A stretch of 45,526 nucleotides of DNA from Lobulomyces angularis (GCA_027604685.1 JADHYX010000131.1:5926-51451); one strand, 5' to 3'. Numbered from the stretch's first letter, positions 24,591-36,600 are shown. A program made the numbers and translations. Notes: generated by a model not told the origin, from the sequence alone.

Positions 24591-25954
24591 CTAGTCTTCA
24601 TCGGAAAGATATTCCTGATTTGCAAAGGACTGGGTAACAGCAGAAACTAACTTAATTGCCTTTAAATCCACAACATATTTGTCTGTGCCCAGCAACACCA
24701 TGGAAGCAGGAATTGCACACAAATCTTTAAAACAAAAAAATACAAATATGAGGAGTTTAAATAGTTGCAAAAATTAAAAAAAAAAAATTTTTAATTATTC
24801 TTACTCCTGTAGTTAGTAACATTTTTATATTTTGCATTTTCCACATTTTGGTCGGATATGTTATTGTTAACTAGGATTGCGTCAGCATCACTCTTCTTAT
24901 TTTCTAAAGTGTTGTCAAAAATGCCAGTATTACTCGAAACAGTAATCGCCTCCCTTTTTATTGTATATTCTATCTTAGATTCAACAATTGCCTTATCAGC
25001 AAAACAACCACTAACAAGTGCATTATCCGAATTCTGAACACCAATCATTTTTTCCTTGAAATTATTTGAACGCCAGTCTATCGTACTTTTCACATAAGGG
25101 TTAATTATTTTATTAGCGGAGGAATTCAAACGGCAATCTATAGTATTTTTCAAGTTGTAAGCAGCATCATTTCTTTTATTGTCAATATCCTTGTCAATTC
25201 TATTTTCTAAAGTGTTATTAATAGTTTTTTCTTTGGCACAGTAAACGGATGCGCTGTTCAAAGAATTTTCCAAATTGTAACGAACTTTATTTTCATCAGG
25301 ATTGTTGGTGGTACCGCAATCTATTGTATTTTCTAAAGTGCAACTAATACTTTTTTTATTAAAAAAAGTAGTGGAACATTTATCTGTTATATTATCCTGA
25401 TTTTCGTTAATAGAAATTTTTTCATTAACGAAATTAGCTGCGTTAGTGTTTATTTTATATTCCATTGTGTCATTAATATATTTTTGATTTTGAACAGAAT
25501 CACTATTTGAATTAGTTTTGCTAAGACAGCAGGTCTTTACTAAAGTAGCAGCTTCGTTCTTAACTACTTTTTTTTTAGGTTGAAATTTATAGTCAGGGTA
25601 TAATAGCTTATGCTCATTTTTTTTTTTTTCAGCAAGATGTTTATATTTTAATTTAACTTCATCAGACTCTCCTTTCCACTTTTGTCCTAGTATTTTTGAA
25701 ATGTTTCGTTGATTACCCTTTCCCTGCGACTCCTTAACTAATTTTATGCGAAAAAAAAGAAAAAGAAAACGTATTATAAGCAAAGTTTTTGTTATAAAAA
25801 ATTGCTTTTTTTTCTTACAGTGAGACCGATAAAGAATGAAAGCATTAGGAGGACGATTAATGTGTTCAGTAATTTTCTTTTTTTTCACACGCCTATTCGA
25901 TACATTAATTTCATTCTGAAGTGTTTGCATTGGCGGGTTTAACTCTATTTGCAT
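24591..25954 (-). CDS. MATA/SOX-type HMG-box transcription factor
   Basis: Exons: 25954-25819, 25737-24805, 24724-24591 (400 residues). The HMG box spans about residues 33-100: NRPPNAFILYRSH, then after the intron FKESQGKGNQRNISKILGQK, WKGESDEVKLKYKHLAEKKK and YPDYKFQPKKK. RPPNAFILYR and the YPDYKFQP end place it with sequence-specific boxes of the MATA-HMG (fungal mating-type) and SOX groups, not the HMGB/NHP6 type. Basic clusters RRVKKKK and QPKKKVVK flank the box and may import it to the nucleus. The long 933-nt exon carries loosely repeated TLEN/NLEN-ID segments of unknown role. The last exon ends in the acidic QEYLSDED. It could be a sex-determining or developmental regulator, but the neighbours are not those of known fungal sex loci. 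Confidence 0.88.
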
Positions 25955-26160
25955 ACTACTTTGTTAAAAAAAAAAGGCTTTAGATTTAAACAATCAAAAT
26001 TTTCTGTAGAATATTCTTTTTCATGAATCAAAAAATGGATGCTAAGATGATACTTAATAAAAAATATTTACCTTGTGTGAGTTAATTATTTAAGTGTTTA
26101 ACGAAGTGCTTGACGATTTTTTTTTTTTTTTTAACAAAGAATTATTTTTGAAATTTTTGT

Positions 26161-29100
26161 TTATTGAAAATTTTTAGTAATGGACTGAACTTCATCATAA
26201 CAAACGCAGCACATGGCATTTAAAACGTTATAGTCTATTTTTGACAAGTTGTAGTTTAATATCAAACGGAAACTCTTATAAAAAAAAGAATTTTATTTGC
26301 AAAACGTAATAAATTAATTCACTAAATTTTAATTCTAAGCAGTAACCCCTTTAGGTTCGCATAATTTTGACTGCGTATAAAGTTCACTTTCTGTCATAAT
26401 GTGCATTTCCTCTAAAAGCCAATCTTGAACATTGCTTTGACTAGTAAATTGATAGTGTGGGCTTCTTAGTTGTTCTGAAATTGTTGACAGTATCTGCGAT
26501 ATCATTCTTAACTTACTAAAATTGATGACACTTAAACTATTATTTTCACCACCTTCCGTCACGAAAGTTGGATTGCCATCCTCAGTAAAAGTCAAGTCTG
26601 ACAAACTGATTCCAATGTATGGAAGCATTGGCGCTGAACCTGATGCAGCTTTCAGTGTCGATAAAGAGCTTCTGTAGGTTCTATATGACCCTTCACAACA
26701 CACTATTGCATTAAGCGAGTTCCTTTAACAGCATGACGTTAATTTTTATTTGTTATAATTTTACTTACCAAACATCCCAGTATTTTTTTGATAAAGTTTT
26801 CCAAGTTCTTTTTAGCCTTGTAACTGAACTCATATTAAGACCAGCGACAATTTCAAAGCAGGTATTGTAATTACCTGTTTTTATGGTTTAGAGATTAAAC
26901 ACCTGTGAGATTTTTATCTTAAATTACCCCAATTGACACAACAGTGGGCAGTAAATATTAGTTTCTTAAGTACTCCAACTCTTTTCTTTAAATCGTGCTG
27001 CCTGACAACTTCCGAAGCAAAACCTAATGACATATGATTGAACCAGTTAATTAATTTAACTAAATTTGGGCTTTTTAAGTATGTTTTATCATTCCAAGAT
27101 TGGCAATAAAATTCATGTAATGGTATTTCGCGGAATAATTTATGCTCAATTAACGTAATTTGTTTGGCTAAATCTTCTGAATCAAAATCTAAGATTGAAA
27201 TTTTGTTGAGCTTCGGTTGAAGTTCATATGCAGTTCCCATTATAATAAACTTTAAACCGTGATATCCTCCAATTGTTTTTGGTCTTTCTGCCTCTAAATA
27301 TTGGATATGTTAGGTAGAAAATCATTAAAAAGTCAAGTATATTTATGTATTTAACATACTGGGAAATAGTTGAGGCTGTATATAGGACCCAACAGAACTT
27401 CGTGTGGGACTTGTAGGTGCTGAACCTGAGTGAAACAGATTAAATAGCCAAACTATTTTAATACTTACTGGAAGTATAAGAAGTGCTTTGTGAAACTGGT
27501 GAAAACAATGAATCAGACGCCGGTGTTTCGGAGACTAAGTATAATATATAAATCAAGTATTAAGAAAGTTCAACATAGAGTTTTTTTACGATTTCTGTTT
27601 AAAACAGCCACTTTAAGCATTGAAAAAATCAATATTAAGATGCAATATTTTAAGGTAATACGTACTGTTTAGGCTAATATTCTCTATTAATGTAAATAAT
27701 GATATCAAGAATTGATTTAATTTAGAAAATATAATTTTTACTTGATTCTTTATAGGTCGCTTCATCATCTTCTACAAAATCTGTTACCAGAAAAAAAAAA
27801 AAAAAATTATTTCAGTATCGCCTTATAATTGAGTTACTTTGATTTTCTGAGTTAGAAAAGGACAATAGAGAAGTTTGCTTGAATAGGTTATCACTTAAAA
27901 CGCTGGAATTTTCAGAAATCGGTGGTTTTGGATCTAAGTCTATATTCGAAAAATAATATCAAAATAAAAAAAAATTTATATAATAAAAAATTCATTTTAA
28001 CGAACGATATGAATTCAGGTTTATTGAACTACTTTCCACCGGCTTAGTCGAAATTTTAATCCTTCTTGGTGATTTTACTTTATTATTTTCCACTAAAAAA
28101 AATTGGTATTAATTGTATGGCTTAAATTTACGTTCAATAATAGAATCTCGGCTCGTTAATAAAGGGATATCCAAATTTATTTCAGTTTTAGATAATCTAA
28201 GTTCCATGCTTGGTTTTTGGTAATCTGCATTTGATACTAAGTAATGTTAGTGAAAAAGATAAGGAAATTAAGTTGAAACATACCTTCAGATGAAGATTTG
28301 GTGGTAAAATAAGGTATTTTTTGGGTATTAGTGTTAAACGCCTGTAATTGTTCTAGCATTCTTACTGCAAACGGAGCTCTTTGAATGAAAAAATAAACTT
28401 AATAATTACTATAAATATGGTATACTTTTTTGGGTCTGTTTGAACCTTTGCATTAAGAAACGTTTTCATTAAGGCGCACAACACGGTGTCCCTTTCAAAA
28501 TCGCAACTATGTTCTCCAATCCACTTTTTCAGTATATTTAGAATTTTCATTTGAATATTATTGCATCTTTCTTCTAGAGTCATCTGAATATTAGATTCAT
28601 TAACTTTTTTCTCAAAAGTTGAATCTAGATCTACAGCTGCTGCATTCTTTGCATCGATGTAAGTTAGAATTAATAACCTAGCAACATCTAACGATTCACC
28701 AGCATAGCGATAGGTTCTTAAAAAATCACTTAAAAAATCATGATCTTATACTAATATTAAATTGCCTCATTAATTTCATTAGAATTTCTTACCTAAAGAT
28801 ATACCGGATATCAACTTGAATAAAAAATGTATCATTAGAAAAATAATATTTTGTAAAATATTTGTTGATTACTATATGAATTAAGCAGGGCAACGATGCA
28901 GCTTTAATTAATTTTTTTCCATTTACAGTTTCACATACAGCATTATTATAGGAAAGCCATCTGTACCCACTTATATCAGCTGAACTGGAGTCCTCCTTTA
29001 GATCCAGAGCGACGAACAATAAATTCATTACCCTTGATTTCATATCTTTAAATTGCTCGTCTTTTAAATAAATTGTACCAAGAGGCTTTTTGGCAAACTT

Positions 29101-29856
29101 TAGTTGCTTGTAGACATCGCCTTTGTTAGTATTCAAAGTTTTATTGTTCTCTTTATTTGTGGCAAATAAATTTCTAGGAGTAGATTCATCAAAACTTGAA
29201 ACAGATCCAATAGAAAAGTTGCTGGAATTGGATTGCTTTTTAGATATTGGAGTTGGCTCTATTTCTTTCGTGCTAGAACACGAATCTGATCGCAAACTTT
29301 TCATAAGCGCTCGTGATGTCGGTGCATTGAAAGTAGGTGATTCGTCAACCACATTTAAAAGAGGTGTAAAATTAAATGTGCATGATCCCAATTCCTCTTC
29401 CGCTGACAGCGTAGAGTTTGATCTTTCATGAAAAGAATTATCAGTTTTATACGCTCCAGGTTTAAAAAAATTTGTTTGACTGAATGAAACAGCAGACCCT
29501 ACTCTAGAATGTAATTGCGAATCTGAAATAAAATTTTCGTGAGTAGCCTCAAAATTATCTAGTGATTTAATTTGGGAAACTTTATACGAACTTCGTTTCA
29601 CTGCTTTCATTTGACCCAAAGCTCCCACACTATCCATACTGTTTTCTTCAAATTCCAAATGAATTAGCTCTCTTTTCTCCATGCTAACGTCAGGTTCTGA
29701 TGCTGACATTTGTTTCATTTCTTTACTTAAAGTGTTTGGGTGTAGATTAGGTGAAAATCCTTCTACTGATGGTGACTTTTCTTTCGCTGACACCAATGAA
29801 TAACTCTTTAATTCATCCTTTTCAGATTTAATAGGTATAGGTAATTTAATTCGCAT
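26161..29856 (-). CDS. Ras guanine-nucleotide exchange factor (RasGEF_N + CDC25 domain)
   Basis: It would load GTP onto a Ras/Rap GTPase at membranes. Exons: 29856-28793, 28728-28426, 28378-28284, 28236-28132, 28092-28006, 27939-27838, 27780-27742, microexons 27683-27666 and 27610-27590, then 27534-27469, 27425-27360, 27293-26928, 26874-26769, 26722-26347, 26274-26161 (975 residues). A Ser-rich disordered region covers about 1-270. RasGEF_N follows (AASLPCLIHIVINKYF, DFLRTYRYAGESLDVARL). After a multi-exon Ser/Pro linker comes the catalytic domain from about 680: LAKQITLIEHKLFREIP, SPNLVKLINWFNHMS, TCFEIVAGLNMSSVTRLKRT, LPYIGISLSDLTFTEDGNP, YTQSKLCEPKG. The last exon (26274-26161, ending CCVCYDEVQSITKNFQ) joins in phase 0 across a 72-nt intron. 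If that intron is retained, the protein stops at 26335, 34 residues shorter. Confidence 0.9.
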
Positions 29857-30004
29857 TGATTTTTTATTTTGTTAATAGTTTTCAAACCCATGTATGTATC
29901 ATGTTTCTGGAAAGAAAATTCCAGAAGGTGGTAAAACCAATCAACAGTAAAGTTTAACATTATTTGTATTAAACCTGCATATGCATGCTTAAAATATATC
30001 AGTA
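29857..30004. promoter_or_regulatory. 148-bp bidirectional promoter region
   Basis: Divergent spacer between the RasGEF start (-) and the 231-residue protein start (+). It contains an imperfect inverted pair, TTTCTGGAAAG and a nearby TTCCAGAAGG, around 29904-29930 that resembles a heat-shock-element-like TTC/GAA array; this is an unsupported guess. Confidence 0.45.
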
Positions 30005-30858
30005 ATGGCCAGTCTAGTTAGCAGTCTTAGGTATCTTTTTTTAATTTTCTACTTATAGGGATTGTTAGAGGTGCATGTTAACGGCACTAGTTTATGTTTT
30101 CCATTGTTCCTATGGAAGGTGGCTTTTATTATGGTTCAATTAAGATATCTATTTTTGGAATAGTTGAATAGTTCATTTTATATCTACAGGAAAATTTTAA
30201 GATTTACTTAATACTACATCATCTCATAACAAACGGTAATTATCTTAAAACGAATTTGATTCAGCAGCTCAAAAACCAATTTAAGTGCACTAAATTTCGA
30301 GTAATGTTCTTTCAGAGTGGTCAAAAACCTATTTTGAATGTGAATTTACAAAAATTTCAAGTAATAATGAATAACTCTACGTCAAATTTTCTCAGCATTT
30401 TCAGATATAAGAAAACAACTGCAAAAAATCTTGTTAAATTCATTGAGGACAATCCAGAAGCCTTCAATGGTAATTACTGAGTTATTTACCAATTTTATTG
30501 TTTTTATATAATAGAAAAGTTTTTGGCGTCCTTTTTAACATACCCTTACAGTAAAGCTTACAGTCATGTAGCTTTCATAAACAAAAATACAAAAATTTTA
30601 GAAAAAAAAATTATTCAATCGAAATGTGTTGAAGTAAATGAAGATTTACTCTCAGAGTATACAGAAATAGTTTCAAATTTTAGAATCATAACCTCAAAAC
30701 CAGCAATAGCTGACCCTTCATGGGGATTAAGCATCTGGTTGCAGGAAGAAGAGCTTAGAGTTTATGTTTTGAATGAATTAAAGGAATTTTCTAAAAAACT
30801 TAATGGTATTGAAAGGGACTTAATAAAAAATGGATTGCTCCATCGTTTAAAAGTTTAA
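30005..30858 (+). CDS. protein of unknown function, 231 residues
   Basis: Exons: 30005-30016 (12 nt), 30059-30118, 30190-30469, 30515-30858. All phases agree and sum to 231 residues plus stop. It looks like a compact folded protein: LLEVHVNGTSLCFPLFLW, then helical YLILHHLITNGNYLK, FRVMFFQSGQKPILNVNLQ, TTAKNLVKFIEDNPEAFNEK, FLASFLTYPYSKAYSHVAF, and a conserved-looking end DPSWGLSIWLQEEELRVYVL. No signal peptide or membrane segment. I do not recognise the family. The first exon is inferred because the ATG at 30005 with a GTTAGC donor gives a 42-nt intron and keeps the frame; the alternative donor at 30031 would give a 28-nt intron and a stop. Confidence 0.75.
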
Positions 30859-31114
30859 AATACCATTCATATAGTTTTTTCTAATTACACTAGAATAGAA
30901 ATACATATCTTTTCATTTATTTCCCACCTTTACTGTCTTTACACTTCATTTTAAAAAGATATTGATATAAAAAATCGAGTAAAATTCATGATCAAAAAGT
31001 TGCTCCTTTAAAAAAATTTTCCAAGTCCGACAGGAAGGAAATTTATAATTTTATTTTGCTCTAATCATTATAAAGTTAATATATTTTTATTAAAACCAAA
31101 TTTTTTTGCCCAAG

Positions 31115-33175
31115 ATGATGGGTGAAAACAATAATCCCATTAAAATAGTGGAAAAATGCAGTAATGTAGAACCTATGCATACCCAACTTAATTACAACCA
31201 GAACTCAAGAGAAGACATACTTAAAAATTTTTGGATGTCTCTTAATAACACATACCAAACCAATAATAGTACCAGCAAAGTTCCTGTATGGCACATTTTT
31301 TTTACATTGACTAATTTGTTTATTTTAGCCACCTCAACAACCATCTGATTATTCTCAAAAAAAAATTCCTCTCCCTCCCTCCTCTTCTGATGCTACTTTG
31401 AGACTATTAAATGTCATAACTAATCTTCAAAACAATGGAAACCCACATTCATTTTTACCACAGTTTCCCAATTTAAAAACCACTACTCAGTCTGTACTGG
31501 AGGAATCCTTTTCCTCTGCTACAATAACCCCTTCATTTGCTGCCAATTTGCAGGCGGGTAGTTTATACTCTCCAACTAGGATGGGTTATCCCTTTAAGCT
31601 ATCTCTGAGTGGCCAACAACAAATACCGAACAGCCAAGCTTTGGATTTCTCTCTTAATGAAAAAATTATTGAGTTGGAAAATGAAGAAAAAGATTTGTTT
31701 CGCTTAGAAAAAGAATATACGGAAGAGAGAAAGGAAGGTAACAATTTTTGTTAATCCCACAAGTCAGTACAAAGTTTAAATTTTCACTTAATATATATAG
31801 TTAACAGCTATGAAATTAAAATGAATATGGCGAAGACAGATGTTGAGCGCATTTTAACACAAATAGAGGAGTTAGAAAATCAAATTAAAGACAAAAAGGT
31901 TCAGATTGATGCGTTAGAAAAAAAAAAGAGCAACTCTGAAACGATGTGGTCGTATCTGAAATCGAAGTTAGAAAAAAAGCGAAAATTGATAAGAGAAAAG
32001 AATGATATGGTAAATTGTTTAAGAAGAGAAGTCCCGAACTATATTTGCAATCTAAGGAGCAGTGCTGTTGCTAATATTAGATCGACCCCTCCTATTGGTA
32101 AGTTTATTGTAGTTTTTAATCTATTTAAAAATCAATTCTTTAGAACGCGAAAAAATGGTTAATAGATCATTTTCTTTACCATCACTTGGTACGGCTGAAG
32201 ATTCACTTAAGCGGAGCAGAGAATTATCACCAAGTCAATCGCAACCAGTTTCAGTTAAAATTATTGAAAAATCTTCAAGCAAATCAAGTATACATCATAC
32301 CGTGAACAGCTCCAATGTTCCTCAATGTTCCCCTAATAAACTTTGCTTCACTTTTAATATTGGCTCTTGCAAAAACTCGAACTGCGTCTCTCAACATTAT
32401 TGTATTATATGCGGTAGCTCCCATCCCATGATTTCTTGTGAAAAAGAAAGAAACGTATGTGTAAAGTGGAACATGGAAGACTGCGTTGGGGCCTGTATTA
32501 GAGAGCATCGCTGTCTTCGTTGTGGACTAAAGGATCATCGCTTGATGTAAGTTGCAGCGTCTTTACTTTACAATTTTTAATATTAATTTAAGGGAATGCC
32601 CTATTCCACCGACGCAGGGAGTAGAATTTTGTTTTGCTTGGAATAGCTCTAATGCAAATTGTAAGGTACCGAATTGTCGCAGAGTTCACAGTTGTATGCG
32701 TTGTAGAAATAGCAACCATACCGTTTTGAACTGCCCAGATAATGCTGCTGCTTATTGGAATGAGTGCGGCGGAAAACGATGCGGATTAAAGAACTCATCT
32801 CTACTTTCAAGTACCCTGGGAAATAGTAACTCTTCTAGTTCATCATCATTAACAAGTGCAAGCAGTAGTAATATCACTATTAAAGAAAGGTTAGGCGTTA
32901 GACAAGACGATGAAGATCGGCATAAAAGAGCTAGAAGGAACAGTGATACAATCCACATTAATCCTGCAGTGGTTAATGGTTCACATAGTCAAAATCATTT
33001 AGATATCAAAGTGGGTAGACGACTAAGTGATAGCGAACGCAGAATGGTTTGCAGAGATTGGAATAACAACAAATGCGATTCGGCAAGAGATAAATGCAAA
33101 TTTAGACATGTCTGCATTAGATGTGGCGATTACACACACAGGGAAAGAAGATGCCCTATGCCAAATTCAGATTAG
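31115..33175 (+). CDS. coiled-coil protein with four tandem CCCH + CCHC zinc modules
   Basis: Exons: 31115-31285, 31329-31737, 31801-32097, 32144-32546, 32593-33175 (620 residues; another ATG follows the first directly). Residues 1-180 are Pro/Ser/Asn-rich. About 180-280 is a strong coiled coil (KIIELENEEKDLFRLEKEY and further). Four composite zinc modules follow: about 360-391, 398-429, 440-474 and 580-614. Each has a C-x8-C-x3/6-C-x3-H finger beginning CxxWN or CFTFN and runs straight into C-x2-C-x4-H-x4-C (for example HVCIRCGDYTHRERRC). A Ser-rich linker separates modules 3 and 4. Such fingers bind RNA or single-stranded nucleic acid in other proteins. The module layout resembles cysteine-rich repeats seen in many fungal hypothetical proteins. 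The intron-rich structure argues against a retroelement gag. The specific role is unknown. Confidence 0.82.
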
Positions 33176-33609
33176 GCGAAATCCAATTTATCATAGCATT
33201 CACTGTTTTGAAACCTTGTACATATTTTGTTATGATTCATTTTTACCGTATATTAATTGTAGCACTTTTTATTTAATTTATTTTTTTTGGCATCTTCCTT
33301 TTGATTTTAATGGAGTATTTAATTTATTACAAATATAGATTAAATACACTAATACTTTTTAAATTTGAGAGTTTTAATTAATTTGTTGGAAGTAAAGCAC
33401 AGAAATGTAGAACTAGATGGTTGGATTGGGAGTTGCACAGAACTGTGTAAATCGATATATTGAAAAAAAATCACAAAGATAAAAGCTATTTTAGTCACTA
33501 TAGTAATAAATAATGGTTTTGAAGGTTACTAAGAAAAGGTGTAGTGTATTAGTAAAAAATTATAAAATCATCAACTATAAAATAAACTTCAGGTTGTAAG
33601 AATGACTTA
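33176..33609. other. convergent intergenic spacer
   Basis: It lies between the zinc-module gene (+) and vinculin (-), which converge. AT-rich, with no coding frame I trust and no RNA signal. Confidence 0.5.
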
Positions 33610-36600
33610 TCAATGAGTGACTCCTTTATAAACTTTTCTTCTAAAAGTTAAATCGCTAACAGCATTAGCTGGGGTACTTTTTAGCCCTCCTTGTTCTGAG
33701 TTGATGACATATTTCTTAGAAGTAGTGATTGTATCGCATTCCCTTAAATTGAATTTTATATCAACATGATGCAACTAAATGCTTTATTTTACCTAAGACT
33801 AGCTTTCAAAGCCATCATTAAGTTTTGTGCACAACCTATCAATTGTAAATCTCTATCCGTATCTTGAGGACTTGATGCTTTTACAGCTGCAACAATCTAA
33901 AAAGCAAGAAAATTCAATTTGTGATGAAGAAAAATTCAAAACCTTTAATTGCTGAGATAAGGTGGTAATTTTATCCAGTGTTCCCAATAGATTTTTTTTG
34001 AGGCGCAGATCTGTACAGCTATTTGCTAGAATTCTGGCTGGGTTAACGACATTACCGGTGTGATTCACTATTTCCTTTGCCGCATTAATAAATCCTTTTT
34101 TAGATTCTCCAGTTGGATTAAATTTCAGTTCCTGGTGGAACTTGCTTAGTTCAATTAAAAAGTTGGAAACTTCTTCAGCGGAACTAACAATAGAATTTCC
34201 TTTTGTAGACCACTGAGAAACTTCTACTTTAAGTTCTTGCGCCACTGCCTAATTTTCATTTTTTTTTTTATTTATTTAAACATTATTTAGTTATGTATTT
34301 AACTTTAAACGCAAATAAAAAATATAAATAATTGCAGACTTCTTACTTTGATAGGGTTAGCAATTGCTTCTTCTTTACTAAGTAATTGTGGTGCTTCCTC
34401 AATAACGACCTCCGCATTTTCTGAATGCTCTTTGACTGGTGCCATTTCACCTATTTTGCTTTCGGATACCTTGTCTATTTTAGAAGTGCTGCCTGTATTT
34501 TCAATAGCAACTGGTTCTTCCCCGTGATACTTTTTAATTTCGAATCCTAAACTTTCAATTTTTGATGTCAGGCTCTTAATTGCGGCGAACAGATTTTCAT
34601 TCTCTTTAGCATCGAACATTCCAGTATTTTCAAAACTCAGAAACATCTTATCATTTAATTCTTTGAAATTGGACAAAACTATTTTATAAATATTAGTGTC
34701 ATTCATTTCATTAACTTACAGTCTTCAACTTCTCTAACTTTAACAGATACTATGCTTTTGAACACTTCATCAGAACTATTTTCCAATTCTTTTTTTGCGA
34801 TTGATAAAAATTGCACTTAATTAACAAAGAATCTATTAAAAATGAAACAACTTGATATCAATACCTGCTGAAGCATTAGCACTTTTAGTTCCAGTCTTGA
34901 TTCCAGCTGCGTCTTTTTCTTCAATTGCTTTTCTTAAAATTTCTATTTGTTCATCAAGTTCACTCTCTTTTTTTTTTTTTAATTAAAGAAAATGTAAAAT
35001 AAAAAATATGTACTAGTCCCATTGATCAAATCAGTGGTCTTGAAAATTCCCGCTTGGCTTATAGTAGATATAACGATATCCTTGATATTATCTTCCCAAC
35101 TTCCTAAAAGTCCTTTTGCAAATTCCTTAACTCCTTCGTCTTTGGGATTCACAGAAACTGCATTTAAGGCAGTTACAACGCTCGGCTTCAAATTCTGCAA
35201 CTTTTGTTGTGCAACAAATAATGTTAAAGAAAGATCTGGCGATGTTTCTCTTGCAGCATCAATGACTTTTTCTATAATATTCGACAAATTATTTGAAGAA
35301 TTTACAAACTTTTTTTCAGCTTTTTCAGCTTCTTTTGAATCATTTGTGGCGCATGCAAAGTATGAACCTTTGGAAATTAACAATCAACAACGATTACCCT
35401 ATATGCTCATTTATTATTATTATTTACCTAAAGCAGTTTCGGGTTTTTTGTGATTACAGACATCGTCAGTAGCAGTACTTAATCCGCCAATTAAACCTTT
35501 TATCAACTCATCATTTAAATTTAACTTTTTTTTGTTTGAGTTTTCTATCCGGTTCGATATTTCCTTTACAACTGTTTCATCTTTTGGATTCAACCCCACC
35601 AATTTTGCTATTTCATCATCTGCACCTGCTATTTCTACAATGGTCTCTAAAATTTTAATTTTTCTTTTAGAGTCTTTAAAGCACTGCGCCACACCTGAAA
35701 ATGATATGAGAATGGAAGAAAATTTTTTTCTTGCCATTTGCAGCGTCGCTGTAAACCTTTGCTAAACTTTTATAGTCATTTAGTGATTCTTTAACACCTG
35801 CTACATTTTGATTTTTCAACTCATCAACTAGATTTTTCCCATTCTTTTCCAAATCACCCTGGAGCTTTTTAAGAGAAGCTTTATCCTATAATAACGTCAT
35901 AAACTAATTTGATGAAGGATAAAATACTTTTTGATGAGTAGCTGCAATAAGAGCCCAACATCTTTCGAAATCAGATAACGCTTTCTCTAATTCAGATGTT
36001 TTTTCCTTATTTGTAGGGTCCTGTAATAGCTGAGTTGATAAACCCTTGAATTCATCTTCATGTATTTTTGCGTTGTCTAGATAATTTCTTAAATTTTTTT
36101 TGTACTCAGGATATTTCGCATTTTGCCAATAATCTAGAAGATGACGTAGCATATAAAAAGTAATTTATTTTGTCTTTTACCATTTGCACACTCATTTAAA
36201 CTTTTACTGGAATTTTCAATCATTTGAAGACTTTCAGAGGCTATTTTAACTTCACCCTTTTTAAACGCGTCTAGTAAAGCATTACTAGAATCATCCAAGT
36301 TACGTTGCATCAATTCAAAATTTCTATCTTCCTAAATTAAAATAAATAAGGTTGTTTAATATACAGAACACACATACATTTGAAGCAGAATCTTCTTCAG
36401 GATTAAGTAGAACTACAATAATAATTTCTGTGCAAATATCAAACAATCTATTACAGCTTTGATCCCTGGAAATCTTTGCATTTTGGTTTCCAGGAGTTTG
36501 TAAATAAGCTTTAGAGCTTGAAATCAATAACGGACTTTCTTTCTGAAGTCCGGCTACCGCAATTTTTAATCGGTATTGCATTATAGGAGACAACAGCTCA

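Noticed and set aside
27490..27672. Plus-strand 60-codon frame beginning MKLVKTMNQTPVFRRL
   Set aside because: It lies antisense to RasGEF introns, microexons and coding exon, with no supporting features.
30031..30058. 28-nt intron in the 231-residue protein gene
   Set aside because: Too short and leads to an immediate stop; the donor at 30017 gives 42 nt and the right phase.
31115..33175. Zinc knuckles as evidence for a retrotransposon gag
   Set aside because: Five exons with normal small introns, a coiled coil and no adjacent reverse transcriptase or repeats point to a host gene.
33027..33338. Overlapping plus-strand frame in the zinc-module gene
   Set aside because: Out of frame with the Cys/His modules, which are clearly in the other frame; the excess past 33175 is AT-rich 3' sequence.
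35022..35453. Plus-strand open frame of 143 codons
   Set aside because: It is antisense to vinculin exons whose translation matches the family and whose splice phases agree.
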